From the NCBI GenBank assembly GCA_023410675.1, contig JAEYPM010000095.1, positions 78,273 through 142,272 of the forward strand: 64,000 bases of DNA, given 5' to 3'. Under the pieces are notes generated by a model. That model was not told where the DNA came from, did no database searches, and was given only the letters and a program-made list of their open reading frames with translations. The position numbers were made by a program, and so were the translations under genes. This DNA is from Bacillota bacterium. GTDB lineage: Bacteria; Bacillota; Clostridia; Lachnospirales; Cellulosilyticaceae. Of the stretch, positions 16,814 to 24,533 are shown one piece after another (the first letter of the stretch is position 1; each line of letters opens with the position of its first letter).

Positions 16814-17909
16814 ATTCAATAAAGTTTTTATCAACTGTTTGTTGGTACCTGTTTTTATTATAAGCATGTTCACTTGCTGTTTTACTAAATGAATGTGTAC
16901 CAGTATCATCACCTTTTAAGACAAAGAAGAAGAAGTCATTTTGTTCAGGCATAAAAGCAGCTTTAATTGATTCTTCACCAGGTGAGCAAATTGGTCCAAC
17001 GGGGAGTCCAGCATATAGATATGTATTGTATGGAGATTCTATTTCCAAATCATCATAAGAGAGTGCAGATTTTCGTTTTTGTAGTACGTATTGTATGGTA
17101 GAACACATCTGCAATTTCATATCTTCTCTTAACCTGTTATAAATTACACCTGATATAATAGGTCTTTCTTCACTAGCTTGAGCTTCTTGTTCGATAATAG
17201 ATGCAATAGCAATGACTTCGTGAAAGCTATAGAGGGAAGCGTCATCCTGCTGGATATATTGGTTTGTTACTTTTTCAAATCTATTGAGCATCATAATAAT
17301 AATTTCTTCCGGCGTTACGCCCTCTCTGACAGTATAAGTATCAGGGAATAGATAACCTTCTAAAGGATATTTTGTATCTTGTGGAACATTTTTCAAGAAT
17401 TCATAATCATAAGAACGTTCACTTATTGCTTTTAAAAAGTCTCCTTGAGATACAATTTTTTCATCTTCTAATCTTTGAGCAATCTGTTCAATAGTAAAAC
17501 CTTCTGGAATTGTAAATTTAAGAGTTTTTTCAGAAGACTTATCAGCAGTTAATAGGTCCAGAATCTCTGTATTAGACATATTACTACTAATGGAATAAGT
17601 ACCTGGTTTTAAAGTATCAGGATATTTATATATTTTAGCTTCAAACATGAACCAATAAGAATTTGAAATAAGCTCATTTTCATAAAGAACTTTTGATATT
17701 TCTTCTATTGTAGTATTAGCAAGAATTTTTACAGATGTTTCAGATATGTTAGGATTTTTTCTCCTTAAGTAATCACCTTCAATTGCACCATAAGTATATT
17801 TATATAATGATGTGAATGCAAAAAAGCTTCCCCATATACATATTCCAGTTAATGCCAAACCTAAGATCATGCTAAAAATTACTCTTAAATGATTTCGACT
17901 ACTTTTCAT
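16812..17909 (-). CDS. mltG: Endolytic peptidoglycan transglycosylase MltG
   Basis: MltG cleaves nascent glycan strands at the membrane and sets their length. The 365-residue protein has a short cytoplasmic N-terminus, one transmembrane segment (about residues 9-33), a LysM-like region (about 55-125) and the YceG domain. The catalytic glutamate is E240 in ASIIEQEAQ. Further signatures are PLEGYLFPDTYTV, SPYNTYLYAGLPVGPICSPG and a closing FVLKGDDTGTHSFSKT. It starts at ATG 17909 behind GAGGAGAAG and is the first gene of the mltG-trmR-trhP group, though a terminator follows it directly. Confidence 0.94.
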   Translation of the reverse strand: MKSSRNHLRVIFSMILGLALTGICIWGSFFAFTSLYKYTYGAIEGDYLRRKNPNISETSVKILANTTIEEISKVLYENELISNSYWFMFEAKIYKYPDTLKPGTYSISSNMSNTEILDLLTADKSSEKTLKFTIPEGFTIEQIAQRLEDEKIVSQGDFLKAISERSYDYEFLKNVPQDTKYPLEGYLFPDTYTVREGVTPEEIIIMMLNRFEKVTNQYIQQDDASLYSFHEVIAIASIIEQEAQASEERPIISGVIYNRLREDMKLQMCSTIQYVLQKRKSALSYDDLEIESPYNTYLYAGLPVGPICSPGEESIKAAFMPEQNDFFFFVLKGDDTGTHSFSKTASEHAYNKNRYQQTVDKNFIE

Positions 17910-17949
17910 AGACTTCTCCTCAATATAATTGATAATAGTACTTTATAAG

Positions 17950-17978
17950 ATTATAACTATTTTTATAATATAATTCAA
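17950..17978 (-). promoter_or_regulatory. Candidate sigma-A promoter for mltG
   Basis: On the minus strand TTGAAT (17978-17973), 17 bases, TATAAT (17955-17950), about 40 bases before the mltG start. Confidence 0.6.
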
Positions 17979-18349
17979 TAAATAACGACAATAAAAATAT
18001 ATGCTATCAAGCATTTTATTAATAATACTGTAGAGATAAACATATGGACAACAATACATATAAATAATTATGTATATCCTATAATAATAAAGAAAATATT
18101 GTTCATAGTATGAAAAGACTAAAGAAAAGATGAAAAAGATTATGTGGAAAATAATAGTATATTTTATAAAGGTGATGGAAATCAACATTTGAGATCGTCA
18201 TTTTTTTTAGAACTGATAGAAAATTGAAACTAGTATAATAATATGATAACATATTTATCAATTAGGATATAAATGGAATAAGTAATTAGACTTAGCAAGA
18301 GTTGAATGAACGTTTTAGATAATTTATTTTAGGGAAGGAGATATTGCTT
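17979..18349. other. Very AT-rich intergenic region
   Basis: Apart from the mltG promoter at its left edge I see no supported gene. A minus-strand frame at 17943-18188 is rich in Ile, Tyr and Phe as expected from random AT-rich DNA and has no ribosome binding site. Confidence 0.5.
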
Positions 18350-18807
18350 GTGAAAAAAACTAGGATATTATTCGGATTAGTAGCTTTTTGCTTATTTATG
18401 ATTTGGTTTTATCCTTATGCAAAATATGAACTTTTAACTTGGAAATATGGAAATGAATTTATAGGATTACAAAAAAGCACCAACATGATTGATGAGATTG
18501 ATTTCTTAAAAGTAATTGATTATTCCAATGATTTGGCAGAGGTCTATTATGTGAAAGTGGAGGAAAGCGGGAATATACTATCATTTGAAAATAATAATGG
18601 CGTATGGAAAATGAAAGAGTGGAATACTGTATGGTCTAAGAGCGGTAGTCAGATGACTATATATGGCCATATTTTTACCATTCTAATGAGGGCTTAGCAT
18701 TTTTTGTTTCTTTAAGTATTATTATAGTCTTGCCAACATTATTGATAATTACATTAGTACCCTATTTCATGGGTTCTAAAAAGAAAAATGTAGTCAATTC
18801 TAATTAA
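18350..18807 (+). pseudogene. Small membrane protein with a single-base frameshift
   Basis: GTG at 18350, nine bases after GGAAGGAG, opens MKKTRILFGLVAFCLFMIW, an N-terminal membrane segment, followed by a soluble middle part (YSNDLAEVYYVKVEE). The frame stops at 18695-18697. One frame over, from about 18668, it continues FYHSNEGLAFFVSLSIIIV, a second membrane segment, and ends MGSKKKNVVNSN at 18807. Adding one T to the T-run at 18671-18675 restores a single protein of about 150 residues with two membrane segments and a basic tail. I do not recognise the family. A recent mutation, phase variation at the T-run, or a sequencing error are all possible. Confidence 0.6.
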
Positions 18808-19088
18808 ATAGAACTTAACCATATAAAATAATATAGCTTGATGAATTCTTGAAATGTCTAGTGCTATAAATCAAGCAATAGGAATTTTTTTGTTATTCTA
18901 CTAATTATAAAATTTTCTATACTTAAATAGATAATAAAAAAGACGAGATGGGGAAGTATAGGGATGGATTATCAGGGCAATAATCATATAGTCAATAGAT
19001 AAATATTTATTTTACTATAATTATGAATATATGATATAATATAACCTAGAAAATGATTAATATAAAAGACTAGGAGTAAAATATACTA

Positions 19089-19382
19089 ATGAAGGTATCA
19101 AAGGATATTTTGGTAGATGAAGCTATCACTATTAAATTCGTTAGCTTACTTCAATTAAAATTAGGATATAAAGCTAAGAAGAGACTGTATATAGTATGTA
19201 CCTCCTATAAAGAAGGAGAATTATTCCATATTATCCAATCCAATTATATCGACCATCACTATAACAATTGTTACATTGTTGCTATAGCAAAAACTAAAGA
19301 AAAGGCGATAGGTTATGTGGTGCAATTAATTGATGAATTGTATAATAGAAAAACAAAAACTTATGATATGCTTATGAGATAA
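19089..19382 (+). CDS. Hypothetical protein upstream of DUF2953 and gerW
   Basis: A 97-residue soluble, basic protein (MKVSKDILVDEAITIKF at the start, ending KTKTYDMLMR). I recognise no domain. The only purine-rich site, CTAGGAGT, is about 12 bases before the ATG, longer than usual, so the true start is uncertain. It is followed 13 bases later by the DUF2953 gene and then gerW, which suggests co-transcription and possibly a sporulation link. Coding status is supported by length, spacing and strand continuity only. Confidence 0.6.
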   Translation: MKVSKDILVDEAITIKFVSLLQLKLGYKAKKRLYIVCTSYKEGELFHIIQSNYIDHHYNNCYIVAIAKTKEKAIGYVVQLIDELYNRKTKTYDMLMR

Positions 19383-19395
19383 CAAGAGGTGCAAT

Positions 19396-20229
19396 ATGGC
19401 TATCCTAGGATTGATAATAAAAATTATTCTTTTTGCTCTAATAGCTATATTTTTGTTGATACTATGGATCTTCTTATTTGTAATTTTTTCGCCGATTAGA
19501 TATGAAGTGTTTATTAACAATGATGATGATCCGCAGTATATCGCTCATATAAATTTATTTTTTTTAATAAAAATAGTAGTTAAGAGGCAAAATAATAATA
19601 CGAGTACACATATTTATTTATTTGGAACACAATTAAAGAGGAGAAAAACCAAAGAGCCGAAGTTAAAAAAGAAACGTGAAACAAAATCTAAAAAAGAAAA
19701 TACTAAAATAAAATTAAATAAAAATCAGGCAGATAAAAAACAAACAAGTAAAGAAGAGAAAAATATAAAATCAAGAGAGATTTACAATAAACAACCTAAA
19801 AATGAGTCTTTAGAAAAGAGCAGTAAAAAAATAAAGGAGTCGTTAACAAAAGAGAGAGGCAACTTAGAAGCTCTTATGAAATATATAAGAAATGAATATT
19901 TTATGAGTTTTTTCAAAGCTGCAACTAGATTACTCTTAGATGTAATGAACATATTTAAACCCTATATATTTAGATTCCAAGTAGTTATTGGAAGTGAAGA
20001 TGCAGCTGAGACAGGCATGCTGATGAGCAAAATATTAGCTTTTTATCCTTTATACTGTAAATATGGTGTTATTGAAGGTGATTATGTTAATCCATGCTTT
20101 ACAGTAAACTTAGAATTGATGGGCAAATTAAACCTATTTAGGATACTAAAAAAATTAATAGTGTTTATATGGAATAAAGATTCACGTCAATATATTAAAT
20201 TTATTATGAATGCACGAAAGGAAGAATAA
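19396..20229 (+). CDS. DUF2953 domain membrane protein (YtfI-like)
   Basis: A 277-residue protein with one N-terminal transmembrane segment (about residues 4-32), a DUF2953-like start of the outer part (FSPIRYEVFINNDD and AHINLFFLIKIVV), a long lysine- and glutamate-rich linker (about 75-155) and a C-terminal part containing the DUF2953 core FRFQVVIGSEDAAETGMLMSK. It lies directly before gerW, as ytfI lies before ytfJ in B. subtilis. The gene probably acts with GerW in sporulation; no activity is known. The call rests on this arrangement and the conserved SEDAAETG segment. Confidence 0.8.
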   Translation: MAILGLIIKIILFALIAIFLLILWIFLFVIFSPIRYEVFINNDDDPQYIAHINLFFLIKIVVKRQNNNTSTHIYLFGTQLKRRKTKEPKLKKKRETKSKKENTKIKLNKNQADKKQTSKEEKNIKSREIYNKQPKNESLEKSSKKIKESLTKERGNLEALMKYIRNEYFMSFFKAATRLLLDVMNIFKPYIFRFQVVIGSEDAAETGMLMSKILAFYPLYCKYGVIEGDYVNPCFTVNLELMGKLNLFRILKKLIVFIWNKDSRQYIKFIMNARKEE

Positions 20230-20230
20230 T

Positions 20231-20689
20231 ATGGATACTAGGTCAAAGGACAATTTTGAAACACTTGTTGAAAAATTAGAACGATTTCTTACGACAAAAA
20301 CTGTAGTTGGTGAGCCTATACACATAGATGGCACCATACTTGTACCACTTGTTGATGTCAGTTTTGGAATGGGATCAGGTTCATCAGCTATTTCTAAGTC
20401 TAAAGAGAAAGAAAAAGCAAATGACGGAGGGTTTGATGCTGGAGGATGTGGTTTAGGTGCTAAAATATCACCAAGTGCAATGCTCGTGATTCAAAATGGA
20501 ACAACTCAGCTTATTAATATAAGAGCTCAAGATAGCTTAAGTAAAATTATTGATATGGTACCAGGAATTATGTCTAAAGTTCCTGACTTTGTAAGCAAGT
20601 TTACAGGAGAGAAAGATAAGGAAAAAGATATAGATCAAAAGGAAGATGAAGTTTCTTCTGATGAAAAATACCATAAAATGAACAAATAA
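20231..20689 (+). CDS. gerW: Spore protein GerW (YtfJ family)
   Basis: GerW is needed for normal L-alanine-triggered germination in B. subtilis spores. The ATG at 20231 directly follows the DUF2953 stop and has GAAAGGAAG just upstream, giving 152 residues; the longer frame from 20210 is inside the neighbour. Family signatures are VVGEPIHIDGTILVPLVDVSFG, a glycine-rich loop (GGFDAGGCGLGAKISPSA) and the hydrophobic VPGIMSKVPDFVSKF. An acidic tail follows. It ends at a strong terminator. Confidence 0.92.
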   Translation: MDTRSKDNFETLVEKLERFLTTKTVVGEPIHIDGTILVPLVDVSFGMGSGSSAISKSKEKEKANDGGFDAGGCGLGAKISPSAMLVIQNGTTQLINIRAQDSLSKIIDMVPGIMSKVPDFVSKFTGEKDKEKDIDQKEDEVSSDEKYHKMNK

Positions 20690-20694
20690 ATATT

Positions 20695-20736
20695 ACCTTC
20701 TATGATAACATTAAAATATCATAGAAGGTTTTTTTG
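20695..20736 (+). terminator. Terminator after gerW
   Basis: A 13-bp perfect stem (20695-20707 with 20717-20729) followed by seven T residues. Confidence 0.88.
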
Positions 20737-20809
20737 TTATCTTATGAAGAAAGTCTTTATCACCGATATATTGTATATGAAGAACAGTATCTAAGAAAGG
20801 GTGAGAGAG

Positions 20810-21349
20810 ATGAAAGTTATGTTTAAGAATAGTGTGTATAGTTTACAAGATAAAGATAGTAAGCTAACAGGAGCAAAGAATAAAAATGAGGCTCAGATAA
20901 AAACAAAAAAAGATATTGTTCAAGAAGCTTTTAAGAAGATACAAGAACAAGCTAATAGGTGCGGGTTTAAATCAGAAGAAGAAAAAGCACGATATGAAGC
21001 AAAGATTAACGAAAAAATTAGACTAGGTGAAAAATTATCACAAAATGAGATGAATTATCTTCAGAGAACTAATCCCTCTCTGTATACACGAATTAAAAGG
21101 ATTCAAATGCAACGAGAACTTCTAGAGAAGAGACTCAACCAATGTAAATCCAAGAAAGAAGTAGAAGAGGTGTATAATCAGGCTATAGCTACGATTCATA
21201 AAAAAGATCCAGATAAAGCATTGGTTATAAAGGCCTATGATAATGTTACAAAAGAATTTAAGAGTACAAGTGAATATAGGTCACTACCATGGGAAGTAAA
21301 AGATAAAGAGCATACTAAAGCATATAAATCTATTAATGTAAAATGCTAA
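20810..21349 (+). CDS. Hypothetical lysine-rich, probably helical protein
   Basis: A 179-residue protein rich in Lys, Glu and Gln, likely helical (VQEAFKKIQEQANRCG, EEEKARYEAKINEKIR, ELLEKRLNQCKSKKEV). No signal peptide, no membrane segment and no domain I recognise. The conserved-looking core is LSQNEMNYLQRTNPSLY. The ATG at 20810 is preferred to GTG 20801, with AGAAAGGG upstream. It stands alone between the gerW terminator and the tetR promoter. Codon use looks like that of its neighbours, so there is no clear sign of transfer. Confidence 0.65.
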   Translation: MKVMFKNSVYSLQDKDSKLTGAKNKNEAQIKTKKDIVQEAFKKIQEQANRCGFKSEEEKARYEAKINEKIRLGEKLSQNEMNYLQRTNPSLYTRIKRIQMQRELLEKRLNQCKSKKEVEEVYNQAIATIHKKDPDKALVIKAYDNVTKEFKSTSEYRSLPWEVKDKEHTKAYKSINVKC

Positions 21350-21417
21350 GCATTTCATCTTTTATCACATTAATTTGCATACCTAAGACTTAACAGATAA
21401 TGTAGGAATCACAAATA

Positions 21418-21467
21418 TTGACAGTAATATATAATGATGCTACATTATTAATAGGTTGAACGTTCAA
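21418..21467 (+). promoter_or_regulatory. tetR promoter with palindromic operator
   Basis: TTGACA (21418-21423), 17 bases, TACATT (21441-21446), then a perfect 12-bp palindrome TTGAACGTTCAA (21456-21467) at the expected transcription start. This is the layout of a self-repressing TetR promoter. Confidence 0.7.
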
Positions 21468-21483
21468 ACAAAGAGGTGGCTTG

Positions 21484-22056
21484 ATGAAAAATAATATAAA
21501 AGACACAAAAGAAAAAATAGTAGATGCAGCTTATGAGATTTTAGCAAGAGAGGGATATGAAAGAGCTTCTACCAAGGAGATTGCTAAGGAAGCAGGAGTA
21601 GCTCAAGGGCTCATTAATTACTATTTTCATAAAAAAGATGACTTATTCATTGAAGTTCTGAGAAAAGAAATGAAAAGATATGGAGCATTTTTAGAGGAAG
21701 TAAATACAATACCTTCTGATCAGATATTCCATGTAATGACAAAAGGATTAGAGGAAAAAGTTAGAAACTATTCACAATGGTATCGGCTCAGGTATGAGCT
21801 TTTTGCATTAGGAATGCGCAATCCTGTTTTTATGCATGAAGTGAAACAGTTACTAGCAGAAGGAAGAAATAATGTGGCTTCAATTTTAAGCAAAGTATAT
21901 CCTAAAGTTAAGCATGAAAGAAGAGATGATCTAGTAGCAATAATTATTGTCTGCCTTGATGGATTGGCTCTTCAAAAAATTGCTGATCCAGACTTTGATA
22001 TTGGCCGATCATATTCTATTTTGGTTGATTTGATAAACAGCTATATCAGTGATTGA
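21484..22056 (+). CDS. TetR/AcrR family transcriptional regulator
   Basis: A 190-residue repressor. The N-terminal helix-turn-helix is clear: KEKIVDAAYEILAREGYERASTK, then EIAKEAGVAQGLINYYF, the recognition helix. The C-terminal ligand domain is divergent, so the inducer is unknown. ATG at 21484 follows AAGAGGTGG. A palindrome between its promoter and start suggests self-repression. A flavodoxin-like reductase begins 63 bases after the stop with no terminator between, so it is the likely regulated partner. Confidence 0.9.
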   Translation: MKNNIKDTKEKIVDAAYEILAREGYERASTKEIAKEAGVAQGLINYYFHKKDDLFIEVLRKEMKRYGAFLEEVNTIPSDQIFHVMTKGLEEKVRNYSQWYRLRYELFALGMRNPVFMHEVKQLLAEGRNNVASILSKVYPKVKHERRDDLVAIIIVCLDGLALQKIADPDFDIGRSYSILVDLINSYISD

Positions 22057-22118
22057 GATATTTTTTAGTCTGTTATTGTTTGTTTATTCAAACAGTAACA
22101 AGCAAAGGAGAGGATTAT

Positions 22119-22796
22119 ATGAAAATATGTATTATTAATGGAAGTCCTAGAAAAAATGGTGCAACTGGGAAAGTTCTTAGAAAAATAGGGAGTCATCTAG
22201 AGAAAAAAGAAGATGTTCAAGTAAACTATTTTGATTTGAATGATTACAAAATGAATTATTGCTGTGGCTGTATGAAATGCTTTTCTTTAGGTGAATGCAT
22301 GATTAAAGAAGATGGTATTGAAGGTATTTCACAGGAACTTGCCTTAGCAGATGGGATCATCATAGGTAGTCCAACTTATGCATCAAACATAACAGGTCAG
22401 CTTAAAACATTTATTGACAGAGGGCATATTGTTATGGAGCAGCTCTTTAAGGATAAATACACTTTTGCTGTAAGTACCTATGAAAATGTTGAAGGAAGGA
22501 AAGTAATCAGTTTATTAAACAGAATGTACTTGCTCTCGGGAGGAATTTTATGTGGGAGTTATTTATTAAAAGTATTATTTAATAGGGAGCCTTTTGAAAA
22601 TAAAAGAAAATCCAAGGAGTTAGATAATAAAATAGAAAAATTATATAGGGCTATTAAATACAAGAAGAAAAATTTTTTATTTTTTTCAATTTTGCATAGC
22701 TTGGTACTCAATATAGGTCTAAAGCCTTATGTTTTTAAACATAAATATAGAACACAAGGAATAATAAATAAATGGAAACTTAATGGAACAATATAA
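22119..22796 (+). CDS. Flavodoxin-like NAD(P)H-dependent FMN reductase
   Basis: A 225-residue protein with the FMN phosphate-binding loop INGSPRKNGATGKV at the N-terminus, the CCGCMKCF cysteine motif common in iron-sulfur flavoprotein-like reductases, and GIIIGSPTYASNITGQLKTFIDR. It should reduce flavin, quinone or small organic compounds using NAD(P)H; the substrate is not deducible. The C-terminal third (YKKKNFLFFSILHSLV onward) is basic and hydrophobic and unlike the short family members. ATG 22119 follows AAAGGAGAGG. It lies downstream of the TetR gene and is probably controlled by it. Confidence 0.85.
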   Translation: MKICIINGSPRKNGATGKVLRKIGSHLEKKEDVQVNYFDLNDYKMNYCCGCMKCFSLGECMIKEDGIEGISQELALADGIIIGSPTYASNITGQLKTFIDRGHIVMEQLFKDKYTFAVSTYENVEGRKVISLLNRMYLLSGGILCGSYLLKVLFNREPFENKRKSKELDNKIEKLYRAIKYKKKNFLFFSILHSLVLNIGLKPYVFKHKYRTQGIINKWKLNGTI

Positions 22797-22863
22797 TTTT
22801 TCTTATATAGACATGTATTTAAAGAGACACTAAGAAAATACGAACCATAAAAGGCACATATCA

Positions 22864-22907
22864 AGAGTAGGCTATACACGCACACATGAGGGTGTATAGC
22901 CTACTCT
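22864..22907. terminator. Hairpin between the reductase and ychF
   Basis: A 16-bp perfect stem (22864-22879 with 22892-22907) between convergent genes. Neither side has a strong T-run, so it may be a weak terminator or a transcript-end stabiliser. Confidence 0.6.
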
Positions 22908-22960
22908 AATACTAAATGAATGCAAAAGGATAACCTAATATCTTAAATGTTAATTCTATA

Positions 22961-24055
22961 CTATACATTAAATCTAAAGAGTATAATATCACCATCTTTT
23001 ACAACATAATCTTTTCCTTCTAATCGAACTAATCCTTTTTCTTTAGCAGCAGTATAAGTACCAGAATTAATAAGATCGTTGTAATCCACAATTTCTGCTC
23101 TTATAAAGCCTCTTTCAAAGTCAGAATGAATTTTACCAGCAGCACCTGGTGCTTTAGTACCATTTTTAATTGTCCATGCTCTTACTTCTTTTGGACCAGC
23201 TGTTAAGTAACTAATGAGTCCTAAAAGCTTATAGCTTGCCTTAACAAGTTTTTCAAAGCCTGTACTTTCAATGCCTAGGTCGTTTAGGAAAACAACTCGT
23301 TCTTCCTTAGTTAACTCAGATAGTTCTTGTTCAATTTGTGCACAGATAACAAAAGCTGCTGAGCCCTCTAATTCTGCAAAATTTTCAACTAACTTTACAT
23401 AGGAATTATCTGCACCAGAAATAAGATCTTCTTCAGATATGTTACATGCATATAAAACAGGCTTAGAAGTTATAAGATTAAGGGAATGAATAAATGCGTT
23501 TTCCTCTTCGTTTGAGTCAAGAAGTGTTCTTGCTGGTTTGCCTTCTTCTAGAGTTTTGTAGATTTTCTCAAGCACTTCTAATTCAGAGACTAGAGATTTA
23601 TCTGCCTTAGCAGATTTTTGAGTTTTTGATAGTCTTCTTTCTAAAACTTCCATATCAGCAAGAATGAGTTCAAGATTGATGGTTTCAATATCTCTTATAG
23701 GATCTATTGTTTTATCAACATGAATTATATTATCATTTTCAAAACATCTTACCACTTGAACAATTGCATCAACTTCCCTAATGTGAGAAAGAAATTGATT
23801 ACCTAATCCTTCTCCCTTGCTGGCTCCTTTTATAAGACCTGCAATGTCCACAAATTCAATTGTTGCAGGAACAACTTTTTCTGAATTGTACATCTCTTCT
23901 AGTACATCTAATCTATGATCAGGAACTGCAACAATACCTACATTAGGTTCTATAGTGCAAAAAGGATAGTTTGCAGATTCAGCTCCAGCTTGCGTTAGTG
24001 CATTAAAAAGGGTGCTTTTCCCCACATTAGGTAGTCCGACTATGCCTAATTTCAT
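22961..24055 (-). CDS. ychF: Ribosome-associated ATPase/GTPase YchF (OLA1-like)
   Basis: YchF is a conserved Obg-family P-loop protein that prefers ATP, binds ribosomes and affects stress responses and translation initiation. The 364-residue length is standard. The P-loop GLPNVGKSTLFNAL opens the protein, with FVDIAGLIKGASKGEGLGN as the switch II region, a coiled-coil insertion in the middle, and the C-terminal TGS domain with RAWTIKNGTKAPGAAGKIH. ATG 24055 follows a GGAGGATG site. It is a single gene flanked by hairpins. Confidence 0.96.
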   Translation of the reverse strand: MKLGIVGLPNVGKSTLFNALTQAGAESANYPFCTIEPNVGIVAVPDHRLDVLEEMYNSEKVVPATIEFVDIAGLIKGASKGEGLGNQFLSHIREVDAIVQVVRCFENDNIIHVDKTIDPIRDIETINLELILADMEVLERRLSKTQKSAKADKSLVSELEVLEKIYKTLEEGKPARTLLDSNEEENAFIHSLNLITSKPVLYACNISEEDLISGADNSYVKLVENFAELEGSAAFVICAQIEQELSELTKEERVVFLNDLGIESTGFEKLVKASYKLLGLISYLTAGPKEVRAWTIKNGTKAPGAAGKIHSDFERGFIRAEIVDYNDLINSGTYTAAKEKGLVRLEGKDYVVKDGDIILFRFNV

Positions 24056-24083
24056 TTATTTCATCCTCCATTATATAAATAAT

Positions 24084-24132
24084 TATAGAATTCACATAGA
24101 GCATGACAAGATCATATAATGTGAATTCTATA
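24084..24132. repeat. Dispersed GAATTCACA/TGTGAATTC inverted repeat upstream of ychF
   Basis: Perfect 14-bp arms TATAGAATTCACAT (24084-24097) and ATGTGAATTCTATA (24119-24132) flank a 21-base loop. The left arm is identical to 550-563 in the prmA tandem array. The loop resembles that of the 6456-6497 copy (GAGC near the left, CATA near the right). It lies in the ychF leader. Confidence 0.75.
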
Positions 24133-24197
24133 GTACTTCAAACTAATTTTTAATTATATAAGAAATAGGCATATGTTTCAATGATAAAATAGAAAGA

Positions 24198-24389
24198 TTA
24201 GCGATTATTACCTAATATATAACCTGTAATAAAGCTTAGAGTAACGGACATAATATACATTATTATTCCTAAGCAAGCTAATTTTTTAAGCTCATCACAA
24301 AGTATGGGCATATTATTAATAGGGTGATTAGCAGTTATATCTTTAGTCCTTTGAACAACCCTGTAGTGTCTAATAGATTGTGGTTTCAT
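24198..24389 (-). CDS. Small hypothetical protein with one C-terminal membrane segment
   Basis: A 63-residue protein: a basic, polar first half (MKPQSIRHYRVVQRTKD) and a hydrophobic tail (CLGIIMYIMSVTLSFITGYI) that should span the membrane, ending GNNR. ATG 24389 is preferred to ATG 24395 because AAAGGAG sits eight bases before it and only two before the other. It is divergent from lgt. I know of no family. The good ribosome binding site and clear membrane segment support a real gene. Confidence 0.6.
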   Translation of the reverse strand: MKPQSIRHYRVVQRTKDITANHPINNMPILCDELKKLACLGIIMYIMSVTLSFITGYILGNNR

Positions 24390-24533
24390 AGTCATATCTC
24401 CTTTTTTGTTATACAGCTTTACTCTATTATTATAAATCTAAATGAAAGTATTTATTCTTATTATATTAATTTGGGTGTATATTTACATCTATTTACAAAT
24501 CACTTATAATGATAGCACAAAAGGAGGATCATG

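Noticed and set aside
17943..18188. Minus-strand 81-residue hydrophobic frame upstream of mltG
   Set aside because: No ribosome binding site, overlaps the mltG promoter, and its Ile/Tyr/Phe composition is what random AT-rich DNA gives.
22851..22907. Third copy of the sigK/trhP hairpin family
   Set aside because: Only AAGGCACAT is shared; the stem sequence is unrelated.
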